NCBI RefSeq assembly: GCF_000021565.1
Contig: NC_012440.1
Coordinates: forward strand, 1,318,210 to 1,382,209
DNA length: 64,000 nucleotides
Source of the DNA: Persephonella marina EX-H1
Lineage (GTDB): Bacteria; Aquificota; Aquificia; Aquificales; Hydrogenothermaceae
Direction of reading: 5' to 3'
Position numbers and translations under genes: made by a program. Position 1 is the stretch's first letter. Every line of letters starts with the position of its first letter. The notes beneath the pieces were generated by a model. The model was not told where the DNA came from. It saw only the letters and a program-made list of their open reading frames with translations, and searched no databases. Below are positions 8,251-15,806 of the stretch, one piece after another.

Positions 8251-8544
8251 CTACCAGTAGTCAGGTGCATTTGAGAATAAATAATAACAGCTGGCAAGTA
8301 ATACCATATAACCTGTAATAATACTAAGAACTGTGTATTTTATACATTCCTTTCTGTTCAACTTGAAAATATGTTGAAAAAAACCGTATATAACAGTAAA
8401 AATCAGGATATGCGTAAATATTGATGAAAATCCTGTAGATATTCCTGTTATGTCCTGAATAAAAGCTGTCAGAAAGAATATAAGAGGAAAGGATACTAAA
8501 AAAACAGAGATACCTGACAGGAGTTTTATCACAGATCCTTTCAT
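8251..8544 (-). CDS. Small multi-pass membrane protein of unknown function
   Basis: 97 residues with three hydrophobic segments (VFLVSFPLIFFLTAFIQDI; IFTHILIFTVIYGFF; YTVLSIITGYMVLLASCYYL). Its ATG overlaps the queA stop by four bases (ATGA), so it is probably translated by coupling from queA. It ends one base from the convergent DUF167 gene. No family recognised. Its size and topology resemble those of the gene at 7715-8011, but I see no sequence similarity. Confidence 0.65.
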   Translation of the reverse strand: MKGSVIKLLSGISVFLVSFPLIFFLTAFIQDITGISTGFSSIFTHILIFTVIYGFFQHIFKLNRKECIKYTVLSIITGYMVLLASCYYLFSNAPDYW

Positions 8545-9554
8545 AGTATTAACATTGCATCACCATATGAGAAAAATCTATATCTTTTTTCAACAGCTTC
8601 CCTGTATGCTTCAAGTATAAAATCCCTTCCTGCAAAGGCGGAGACCAAAAGGAGAAGTGTTGATTTTGGAAGATGGAAGTTTGTTATCATACTGTCAACA
8701 ATTTTGAAATCATACGGTGGGTATATAAATATATCGCTGAATCCTTCCTTTTTTCCTGTCTGTGCGTATGTCTCAAGTGTTCTCACAACTGTTGTTCCAA
8801 CAGCCACAACTGATCTTCCTCTTTCTTTTGTTTCCCTTATAAGATCAAGTGTTTCCTCAGGTATCTGGTAAAACTCTTCATGCATCTTGTGTTTTGTTAT
8901 ATCCTCAACAGTTATAGGTCTGAATGTTCCAAGACCAACATGTAGTGTTACAAAGGCTGTTTTTATCCCTTTTTCCTTAAGTTTTTCTAAAAGTTCCTCT
9001 GTGAAATGCAGCCCTGCTGTTGGTGATGCTACAGCACCTTCCTTTTTTGCGAAAACAGTCTGGTAGTAATCTCTGTCTTTATCCTCATCTTCCCTCTCAA
9101 TGTAAGGGGGAAGAGGTATATGACCGTATTTTTCTATGAGATATTTAATATCTTCGCCTACAAGCTGGACAACAGCCTTTCCTTCATCCAGTTTTTCTAA
9201 AAGTTTTACCCTGAAATCCTCAGATATTATTACGACCTGTCCTTCTTTTAGTCTTTTAATATTCTTTATAAGAGCTTCCCAGACATTCTCAGTTACAGGT
9301 TTTAGAAGAAATATCTCTATCTTTGCACCTGTTTCCTTTCTTCCTATAAGTCTTGCAGGGATAACCTTTGTGTCGTTTAAAACAAGGAGATCTCCCTCTT
9401 TAAGATAATCTCCTATATCCCTGAATATTCTATGTTCTATGGTTCTTTCTTTTCTGTTCAAAACCATAAGTCTACAGCTGTCCCTCGGTTCAACAGGATA
9501 CTTTGCTATAAGCTCCTTAGGAAGTCTGTAGTCATAATCTGACAGTCTGTGCAT
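8541..9554 (-). CDS. queA: S-adenosylmethionine:tRNA ribosyltransferase-isomerase
   Basis: 337 residues, full length. Makes epoxyqueuosine in tRNA from 7-aminomethyl-7-deazaguanine and SAM. The N-terminal YRLPKELIAKYPVEPRDSCR, LVLNDTKVIPARL, the AVASPTAGLHFTEELL motif and the C-terminal TNFHLPKSTLLLLVSAFAG are diagnostic. It begins one base after the DUF2905 stop and its own stop overlaps the downstream membrane gene, giving a three-gene minus-strand unit. Confidence 0.95.
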   Translation of the reverse strand: MHRLSDYDYRLPKELIAKYPVEPRDSCRLMVLNRKERTIEHRIFRDIGDYLKEGDLLVLNDTKVIPARLIGRKETGAKIEIFLLKPVTENVWEALIKNIKRLKEGQVVIISEDFRVKLLEKLDEGKAVVQLVGEDIKYLIEKYGHIPLPPYIEREDEDKDRDYYQTVFAKKEGAVASPTAGLHFTEELLEKLKEKGIKTAFVTLHVGLGTFRPITVEDITKHKMHEEFYQIPEETLDLIRETKERGRSVVAVGTTVVRTLETYAQTGKKEGFSDIFIYPPYDFKIVDSMITNFHLPKSTLLLLVSAFAGRDFILEAYREAVEKRYRFFSYGDAMLIL

Positions 9555-9555
9555 C

Positions 9556-9780
9556 TTACTTTGTGAACCTTGAGATTATTATGAATATTAATGATAGGAC
9601 TATACTCAGTACAATTGATGTTGCTAAAGGGAAGTAAAAAGTGAAGTTATCTCTTTTTATATAGATATCTCCAGGAAGTCTTCCAAGCCCAAATGGGAGC
9701 TTCTCAAAAAATGTTATAAGAACTCCTATAATCACAAGTAAAACGCCTATAAGTATTATAGTTTTTCCTAATCCTTCCAA
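9556..9780 (-). CDS. DUF2905 family small membrane protein
   Basis: 74 residues with two transmembrane segments flanking the conserved LGRLPGDIYIKRDNFTFYFP, the signature of DUF2905 proteins. Starts at TTG 9780 with GGGAAGGAAAA just upstream. The family is common in bacteria and often neighbours queA, ruvB or other RNA/DNA maintenance genes, as here. Role unknown. Confidence 0.85.
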   Translation of the reverse strand: MEGLGKTIILIGVLLVIIGVLITFFEKLPFGLGRLPGDIYIKRDNFTFYFPLATSIVLSIVLSLIFIIISRFTK

Positions 9781-9818
9781 TTTTCCTTCCCGGAAATTTT
9801 TTCAAAAATATATGTCTG

Positions 9819-10439
9819 TCATGTGAAATTTTCCATTATATTTTTTAATCTCTCTGTGTTCTCTTTTATATTATCATCCTTAAAAACAGCTGACACCACA
9901 GCAACATTTCTACAGCCCGTTTTCAGAAGATCAGTCAGGTTTTTCTCATTTATTCCACCTATAGCAACAACAGGCTGGACCGATATTTTCATAACCTCTT
10001 TAAGTTTTTCCAGACCTGCATACACAGCATCTTCCTTTGTTGACGTGGGGAAAACTGATCCAAAGCCTATATAATCAACAGGAAGGCTGTTTGCCTTTAT
10101 CACATCCTCAATCTTTTTTGTTGAAAGTCCTATGATTTTTTCAAAGCCAAGTATCCTTCTTGCAACCTCAACATCAAGATCATCCTGTCCAAGATGAACA
10201 CCATCTGCATCTACAGCAATGGCTATATCAATCCTGTCATTTACAATAAAAGGGATGTCGTATTTCCTGCATACCTTTTTTATAACAACAGCCTCCTCAT
10301 ACATCTTTTTTGAGCTTTTATTTTTTGCTCTGTACTGTATAACGGTTGCACCACCGGATATAGCCTGTTCTATACAGCTGTAAATATCCTTTCCCTCAAG
10401 GAGTTTTTCATCTGTTATAACGTAAAGTGAAAGATCCAT
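9819..10439 (-). CDS. thiE: Thiamine-phosphate synthase
   Basis: About 206 residues from ATG 10439; an ATG at 10478 would add 13. Couples hydroxymethylpyrimidine pyrophosphate with thiazole phosphate. Motifs: LYVITDEKLL, GGATVIQYRAKN, FIVNDRIDIA, DGVHLGQDDL, GFGSVFPTSTK and VVAIGGI, all typical of the TIM-barrel enzyme. The longer start lies only five bases after a TATAAT box (minus strand 10489-10484), so transcription from that box would give either a leaderless message for ATG 10478 or a short leader for ATG 10439; family length favours the shorter protein. Confidence 0.92.
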   Translation of the reverse strand: MDLSLYVITDEKLLEGKDIYSCIEQAISGGATVIQYRAKNKSSKKMYEEAVVIKKVCRKYDIPFIVNDRIDIAIAVDADGVHLGQDDLDVEVARRILGFEKIIGLSTKKIEDVIKANSLPVDYIGFGSVFPTSTKEDAVYAGLEKLKEVMKISVQPVVAIGGINEKNLTDLLKTGCRNVAVVSAVFKDDNIKENTERLKNIMENFT

Positions 10440-10493
10440 CCTTTCCAACTTTCTAAAACCTGCATTATTTATTATCATTTAATATTATACGAT

Positions 10494-10522
10494 TTGATTT
10501 TGAAAAAATTATCGGTTATTCT
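10494..10522 (+). promoter_or_regulatory. Putative promoter of nuoA
   Basis: TTGATT (10494-10499), 17-base spacer, TATTCT (10517-10522). An inverted repeat AAACG-G-CGTTT (10527-10537) follows at about the transcription start, and GAGGT precedes the nuoA ATG. Each hexamer matches the sigma-70 consensus at four positions, so support is moderate. Confidence 0.4.
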
Positions 10523-10560
10523 AATAAAACGGCGTTTGACTATCGTAGCGAGGTAGGGTT

Positions 10561-10929
10561 ATGACAGGTTACTTAGCACTGCTGATATTCTTCGTTATTG
10601 CTACAGTTATTGGAGCTGCAATGCTTATAATAAACAGACTGGTAGCTCCTAAAATCCCTGATCCTATGGAAGGTTATACATATGAGTGTGGTGTTCCTCT
10701 GTACGATAAAACATCACATCTCTCCTTAGAGCAGAAATACTATCTACTCGGCTTACTTCTCGTTCTGTTTGACCTTGAGGCAGCATTTGTTCTGCCGTGG
10801 GGTGCTGTCTTTAAAGCTATAGCTGAGATAAACCCATGGCTGATATTTATTGAGATGTTTATATTCCTTTTCATACTGATACTTGGATATATATATGCCT
10901 GGAAAAAAGGAGCGTTAAGATGGCAGTAA
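10561..10929 (+). CDS. nuoA: NADH-quinone oxidoreductase subunit A
   Basis: 122 residues with three transmembrane helices. The conserved YECGVPLYD loop carries the Cys of the mobile TM1-2 loop near the quinone site, and [17 protein letters not shown] forms TM2. This is the first gene of the complex I cluster in the inner membrane. The end overlaps nuoB by ten bases. Confidence 0.96.
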   Translation: MTGYLALLIFFVIATVIGAAMLIINRLVAPKIPDPMEGYTYECGVPLYDKTSHLSLEQKYYLLGLLLVLFDLEAAFVLPWGAVFKAIAEINPWLIFIEMFIFLFILILGYIYAWKKGALRWQ

Positions 10930-11465
10930 AACATAATAATGGGATAATACTTACTACAGTTGAGGAAGTTCTTAGCTGGGGTAGAAGGAACTCTTTATGG
11001 CCTGCATCTGTAGGTCTTGCATGCTGTGCTATAGAGATGATGCATACAGCAGCATCAAGATTTGATACTGACAGGCTCGGTATAATATTCAGAGGTTCTC
11101 CAAGACAGTCAGATGTTCTCATAGTTGCTGGAACTGTTGTTAACAAGGTTGCACCTATGTTAAAGCTTATATACGATCAGATGCCAGACCCTAAATGGGT
11201 TATAGCTATGGGAGGTTGCTCATCTGCAGGTGGACCGTTCCCAACATACGCAACACTCCAGGGTGTTGACAGAATAATACCCGTTGATGTTTATGTTCCA
11301 GGATGTCCTCCAACGCCACAGGCACTCCTCTGGGGAATACTTGAGCTCCAGAAAAAGATAAAGGCTAAAAAAGAAGGTAAGGTTTGGGAAGAGATACCTG
11401 TCAGAGAAGTGCCTACAGCTTCTCAGCCAATACCTATTAAAGAGAAATCACCTCTTGGATTTTAA
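10920..11465 (+). CDS. nuoB: NADH-quinone oxidoreductase subunit B (N2 cluster subunit)
   Basis: 181 residues. The 4Fe-4S cluster N2 ligands are visible as the adjacent pair in [11 protein letters not shown], then GGCSSAGG and [10 protein letters not shown]2 is the last iron-sulphur cluster before quinone. The gene overlaps nuoA by ten bases. It is followed by a terminator-like hairpin before nuoCD, unusual inside this operon. Confidence 0.96.
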   Translation: MAVKHNNGIILTTVEEVLSWGRRNSLWPASVGLACCAIEMMHTAASRFDTDRLGIIFRGSPRQSDVLIVAGTVVNKVAPMLKLIYDQMPDPKWVIAMGGCSSAGGPFPTYATLQGVDRIIPVDVYVPGCPPTPQALLWGILELQKKIKAKKEGKVWEEIPVREVPTASQPIPIKEKSPLGF

Positions 11466-11470
11466 TAGAA

Positions 11471-11494
11471 GCTCCCATTTTTGGGAGCATTTTC
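11471..11494 (+). terminator. Terminator-like hairpin between nuoB and nuoCD
   Basis: GCTCCCA (11471-11477), four-base loop, TGGGAGC (11482-11488), then ATTTT. It lies six bases after the nuoB stop and 41 bases before the preferred nuoCD start. It could attenuate, or act as an RNA-processing or stability element that sets subunit ratios. Confidence 0.55.
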
Positions 11495-11528
11495 CCCTTT
11501 CATATACCGGGATTTAAGGGGTATTATT

Positions 11529-13277
11529 TTGCATTTATGGGCTGATTTGGAAGAGCTTAAACTTCTTGAGGGGAAATTTTCTGATATTCAGATAGAAAAG
11601 ACAGAAAACTTTACCTCAATCACGGTTAAAAAAGAAGATCTTTTAAATGCTCTTGGATTTTTAAAGGAAGACTTAGGCTATAAGATGTTTATTGATCTTA
11701 CAGCTGTTGATTACTACCCGCAGGAACCAAGATTTCTCTGCGTTTATATACTTTTCTCACCTGATAAGAAGAAAAGGATAGCTGTAAAATGCTGGGCTGA
11801 AAATGATTCGGTTCCGTCTGTTATATCTCTCTGGAAAGGTGCTAAATGGGCTGAAAGAGAGGTTTATGATCTTTTTGGTATAAAGTTTGAAGGGCATAAC
11901 AATCTTGTCAGAATGTTTCTGTGGGAAGGTTATAAATACCATCCTTTAAGAAAGGACTTCCCGAAAGAAGGTATACAGGAGGTCTATCTCCCATCTCTAA
12001 ATCTTAGACCTGAGGAGATACCTGCTCACAACTACAGTCCCTACCATACATATGTTCCAACTATGGAAGAGCTTGAGAAAACACAGAAAAGCAGGATGGA
12101 AAAGCGGTCACAGATAGTTCTTAACTGGGGTCCTCTACATCCCGGAACTCACGGAACTATATGGTTTCTTTTTGATATGGAAGGGGAGACTATAAAGAAC
12201 TGTGAGATCATACTTGGACAGCTCCACAGGGGAATTGAGAAGCTTGCAGAGGATCTGACCTATACACAGATAATCCCATACACAGACAGAATGGATTACA
12301 TATCAGCTCTGTGCAGTCAGGTGGCATATGTAAATACCGTTGAAAAGCTTTTAGGTGTTGAACCTCCTGAAAAGGCGAAATGGATAAGAACTATGATGTG
12401 TGAGCTACAGAGGATAAACTCTCATCTCCTCTGGCTTGGGACATACGCACTTGATCTTGGAGCTCTTACGATATTTCTGTATGCCTTCAGGGAAAGGGAA
12501 AAAATTATGGACATAATAGAGGGAATTGCCGGTATAAGGCTAAACTCTACTTACATAAGGATAGGAGGTCTGTCTAAGGATCTGCCCGAAGGTGCTTTAG
12601 ATGTTATAAAACATTTTCTTCAGGACTTTCCTGAAAAACTTGATGAGTATGAAACTATACTCACGAAAAACAGGATATGGCTCAGGAGAAATCTTAATAT
12701 AGGTATTGTCAATAAAGAACAGGTTTACCAGTACGGACTTACAGGTGTTGTGGCAAGGTCTGCAGGTGTTCCTTACGATATAAGAATGTTACAGCCTACA
12801 GATGCTTATGATAAGGTTGATTTTGATATTCCACTTGGAAGGGTCGGTGACTGTTATGACAGGTATCTGATAAGAATGGAGGAGATGAGGCAGAGCCTTA
12901 GAATAATAGAGCAGTGTGTTGAAAAGATAGAAAAACTTAAAGATGATAAGCATATATCAACGGAAAACCCCTATGTTCTTCCAACACTTGATGAGGTCTT
13001 TAACTCTATTGAGTCTATGGTCAAGGATTTTAACCTCAGGATTTATGGAGAACAGGCACCTGAAGGTGAGATATATATGTCAGGTGAAAATCCAAGGGGA
13101 GAGCTTGGATTTTATATTGTGAGCAAAGGGGATGGAAAACCTTACAGGATAAAGATAAGATCAGGTGCTTTCTATAATCTCCAGATATTCCCTGAACTTA
13201 TAAAAGGAAGAACTGTTGCTGATGCTGTTGCTTTACTTGGGAGCCTTGATCCAGTTGTTGGAGAGACCGACAGATAA
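11529..13277 (+). CDS. nuoCD: Fused NADH-quinone oxidoreductase subunits C and D
   Basis: About 582 residues from TTG 11529. The first 180 or so residues are NuoC (30 kDa subunit: WAEREVYDLFGIKFEGH, then HPLRKDFP). The remainder is NuoD (49 kDa, quinone site: LNWGPLHPGTHGT, HRGIEKLAE, then GVPYDIR). The C/D fusion is also known from E. coli. I prefer TTG 11529, preceded by TTAAGGGG at 11514-11521. A TTG at 11481 would add 16 residues but lies inside the hairpin stem and has no ribosome site. An internal promoter follows the gene. Confidence 0.92.
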   Translation: MHLWADLEELKLLEGKFSDIQIEKTENFTSITVKKEDLLNALGFLKEDLGYKMFIDLTAVDYYPQEPRFLCVYILFSPDKKKRIAVKCWAENDSVPSVISLWKGAKWAEREVYDLFGIKFEGHNNLVRMFLWEGYKYHPLRKDFPKEGIQEVYLPSLNLRPEEIPAHNYSPYHTYVPTMEELEKTQKSRMEKRSQIVLNWGPLHPGTHGTIWFLFDMEGETIKNCEIILGQLHRGIEKLAEDLTYTQIIPYTDRMDYISALCSQVAYVNTVEKLLGVEPPEKAKWIRTMMCELQRINSHLLWLGTYALDLGALTIFLYAFREREKIMDIIEGIAGIRLNSTYIRIGGLSKDLPEGALDVIKHFLQDFPEKLDEYETILTKNRIWLRRNLNIGIVNKEQVYQYGLTGVVARSAGVPYDIRMLQPTDAYDKVDFDIPLGRVGDCYDRYLIRMEEMRQSLRIIEQCVEKIEKLKDDKHISTENPYVLPTLDEVFNSIESMVKDFNLRIYGEQAPEGEIYMSGENPRGELGFYIVSKGDGKPYRIKIRSGAFYNLQIFPELIKGRTVADAVALLGSLDPVVGETDR

Positions 13278-13285
13278 TTGTAAAA

Positions 13286-13323
13286 CAAACACTGTTTGAT
13301 TTTTAATTGAGATATGTTAAGAT
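13286..13323 (+). promoter_or_regulatory. Putative promoter of nuoH with overlapping palindromic operator
   Basis: CAAACA-C-TGTTTG (13286-13298) is a palindrome with six-base arms. It overlaps a -35 box TTGATT (13296-13301), followed after 16 bases by TAAGAT (13318-13323). The 19 bases 13286-13304 are identical to 55779-55797, which lie before acnB in the same position relative to a -35 box. Confidence 0.6.
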
Positions 13324-13355
13324 GTTTTAAATAAATTAGTAATGACGAGGTTAGG

Positions 13356-14366
13356 ATGGAACTACTCGGGACGGTTATCGGCGTTACTGTGAAATCTCTG
13401 ATATTTATAATCGTTATGTTCCTCGCTGCAGCTTATCTAACATTACTTGAAAGAAAATTTGCAGGTCATGTCCAACAGAGACCAGGTCCACTTCATGTTG
13501 GGCCACACGGTTTTCTACAGCCTATAGCTGATGCTTTAAAGGTTCTTACAAAGGAGGATCTTGTTCCTGATAGTGTTGATAAGGTTCTTTTCTATATGGC
13601 ATCTCTTCTTGCATTTGTACCTGCAATAATGATACTTGCAGTTGTTCCTTTTGGAGAGCCTTTTACAATTTTTGGACTTGAGATCAAACCTTATGTTACA
13701 GATTTGAATATAGCTATCTTATTAGCACTCGCATTTGGTAGTTTATCAATATACGGTGTTATATTTGCAGGATGGGCTTCTAACTCAAAATACCCTATGA
13801 TAGGGGGTCTCAGGAAAGCTGCTGTTCTTATAGGTTATGAGGTTGCACTCGGTTTTGCTATGGTTGGTCCTATTATGCAGGCTGGAAGTTTTTCATTAAG
13901 GGAGATCGTTGAAGCCCAGTCCGGTATGTGGTTTATAATCCCAAATATACTCGCTTTTGTTGTAATCATATTCGCGATACTTGCTGAAACTGGAAGAACA
14001 CCTTTTGATGTTCAGGAGGCTGAAGCTGAACTTGTTGGTGGTTATGTTACTGAGTACACAGGAATGAAGTTTGGTCTTTTCCCTCTTGCCGAGTGGTATA
14101 TAGCAACATTTGTACTTAGTGCTATTGCTGTTATACTCTTCTTTGGTGGATGGCAGCCTTTACCTTTAATGGGATGGCTTCCAATACCTGATATTATCTG
14201 GTTCTTTATAAAAGTATTCCTTCTGTTTATGTTCTTCCTCTGGGTTCACTGGACACTGCCAAGATACAGGGTTGATCAGATAACAGAGCTTGCATGGAAG
14301 GTTATGCTTCCTTTAGCTCTTGCAAATATACTTGTTGTAGCACTCTGGATAATCTTCATAGGATAG
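13356..14366 (+). CDS. nuoH: NADH-quinone oxidoreductase subunit H
   Basis: 336 residues, about eight transmembrane helices. Family signatures ERKFAGHVQQRPGPLHVGP near the N terminus and LAETGRTPFDVQEAEAELVGG in the middle. NuoH connects the quinone cavity to the proton-pumping arm. GAGGTTAGG precedes ATG 13356. It starts the second transcription block of the cluster, downstream of its own putative promoter. Confidence 0.96.
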   Translation: MELLGTVIGVTVKSLIFIIVMFLAAAYLTLLERKFAGHVQQRPGPLHVGPHGFLQPIADALKVLTKEDLVPDSVDKVLFYMASLLAFVPAIMILAVVPFGEPFTIFGLEIKPYVTDLNIAILLALAFGSLSIYGVIFAGWASNSKYPMIGGLRKAAVLIGYEVALGFAMVGPIMQAGSFSLREIVEAQSGMWFIIPNILAFVVIIFAILAETGRTPFDVQEAEAELVGGYVTEYTGMKFGLFPLAEWYIATFVLSAIAVILFFGGWQPLPLMGWLPIPDIIWFFIKVFLLFMFFLWVHWTLPRYRVDQITELAWKVMLPLALANILVVALWIIFIG

Positions 14367-14367
14367 G

Positions 14368-14970
14368 ATGGTAAAGATAAAGTACGTGGAAAGACCTGAG
14401 CTTACAAATAGGGAAAGGATATTTTTTGTTGATTTTATAAAGGGTATGAGAGTAACATTCAGAAATCTTTTGAGGAAGACTGTTACAACAGCATTTCCTT
14501 TTGAAAAATTAACTCCTCCAAAAAGATTCAGAGGAACACACGCCCACAGAGTTAAAAATGGAAAGGAACCACCATCTTTTAAGGTTATTGAGAAATTTAT
14601 GGATATAGATACCGGTGAGAGCAGATGTGTTGCGTGCTATATGTGTATGCAGGCATGTCCTGTTCCATTTCTATTTAACATAGAGGCTGTCCAGCTTCCA
14701 GACGGAAGAAAGAAGGTTGTAAGATTTGATATGAACCTTTTAAACTGCATGTACTGTGGGCTCTGTACGGAAGCATGTCCCGTTGACTGTCTTATCATGA
14801 CTGACATATATGAGACAGCATCTTACCACAGGGCTTCCTGTGTTTTACATATAGATGATATGGCGAAAAGAGGTATTGATTTTGATAGAAGAAGGTATGA
14901 TGAACCTGATAGAATCTGGATAGATGACGATCAAAGATCTAAGTTATGGGGGCAGATTAAATGGAGTTAA
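14368..14970 (+). CDS. nuoI: NADH-quinone oxidoreductase subunit I
   Basis: 200 residues. Two 4Fe-4S motifs, CVACYMCMQACPVP and CMYCGLCTEACPVD, bind clusters N6a and N6b, which lead electrons to N2 in NuoB. The N-terminal helix anchors the peripheral arm to the membrane. One base separates it from nuoH, and it overlaps nuoJ by ten bases. Confidence 0.96.
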   Translation: MVKIKYVERPELTNRERIFFVDFIKGMRVTFRNLLRKTVTTAFPFEKLTPPKRFRGTHAHRVKNGKEPPSFKVIEKFMDIDTGESRCVACYMCMQACPVPFLFNIEAVQLPDGRKKVVRFDMNLLNCMYCGLCTEACPVDCLIMTDIYETASYHRASCVLHIDDMAKRGIDFDRRRYDEPDRIWIDDDQRSKLWGQIKWS

Positions 14971-15491
14971 ACACGGTAGCTTTTTATACCTTTTCAACAC
15001 TTGCTATTTTATCAGCTGTAGGTGTTGTATTTTTTAAGAACATTATCTATGCGGTTCTCTCTCTCATATCAACATTAATAATGGTTTCAGGTCTCTTCTT
15101 CACAATGGGAGCAGAGCTTATAGGAGGTCTGCAGATACTCATATATGCCGTTGCCATTGTTGTATTTTATGTTCTTGTTATATCAACAGTCCCGGAGTTT
15201 AAGGGAAGATCTGTAGATCCAAAGTATATGCTCACGTCTATTCCTGTTGGATTTCTCATATTTATTGAGCTTGCCTATGTATCCCTTTACGGAGCATGGG
15301 AAGCTAATAAAGGTATTTTCACACCTGAGGTTGTTAATGAGGTAGGTAATGTTAAGGCTGTTGCAACAATGCTTTTCACAAAGTATCTCTTCCCATTTGA
15401 GGTTGCGTCACTTATTCTCCTTGTTGCTATGATAGGGGCAATCCTTATAGGTAGAAAAGATCATGTAATAGATGAGGAGGCTGAAGGGTAA
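14961..15491 (+). CDS. nuoJ: NADH-quinone oxidoreductase subunit J
   Basis: 176 residues, about five transmembrane helices. LIGGLQILIYAVAIVVFYVL is the characteristic TM3 segment, which contains the pi-bulge region seen in complex I structures. A membrane-arm subunit next to NuoA, NuoH and NuoK. The start lies inside nuoI, and the stop overlaps the nuoK start (TAATG). Confidence 0.94.
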   Translation: MELNTVAFYTFSTLAILSAVGVVFFKNIIYAVLSLISTLIMVSGLFFTMGAELIGGLQILIYAVAIVVFYVLVISTVPEFKGRSVDPKYMLTSIPVGFLIFIELAYVSLYGAWEANKGIFTPEVVNEVGNVKAVATMLFTKYLFPFEVASLILLVAMIGAILIGRKDHVIDEEAEG

Positions 15492-15793
15492 TGGTTCCTT
15501 ACGAGTATTATGTTGTTTTAAGTGGTCTTCTAATGGTTCTCGGGCTTATAGGTATCATAATCAGGAAAAATCTTATAGCTATGCTTTTATCCACAGAGCT
15601 TATGCTTAACGCTGTAAATATTGCCTTCGTTGCCTTTGATATGAAACTTTACGATGTTTCAGGTCAGGTTTTTGTTTTCTTCATTCTTACAATAGCTGCA
15701 GCCGAAGCTGCTGTTGGTCTTGGTCTTATTATGGCTATTTACAGACTTAGAAAAGATGTTGATGTTAACACACTCACAGAACTAAAACTATAG
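15491..15793 (+). CDS. nuoK: NADH-quinone oxidoreductase subunit K
   Basis: 100 residues, three transmembrane helices, standard length. LIAMLLSTELMLNAVNIAFV carries the conserved Glu of TM2, and AAAEAAVGLGLIMAIYR the Glu of TM3; both belong to the proton-translocation path. Coupled to nuoJ by a one-base overlap. Confidence 0.95.
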   Translation: MVPYEYYVVLSGLLMVLGLIGIIIRKNLIAMLLSTELMLNAVNIAFVAFDMKLYDVSGQVFVFFILTIAAAEAAVGLGLIMAIYRLRKDVDVNTLTELKL

Positions 15794-15806
15794 GAAGAGG
15801 AGCGAG

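Noticed and set aside
10500-10535. FliA-type promoter on the minus strand (CCGATAA-like) near thiE
   Set aside because: The matching -35 element (TAAA) is missing at the required distance.
11481-11528. TTG 11481 as the nuoCD start
   Set aside because: It lies in the loop/stem of a GC-rich hairpin without a ribosome site; TTG 11529 has TTAAGGGG seven bases upstream.
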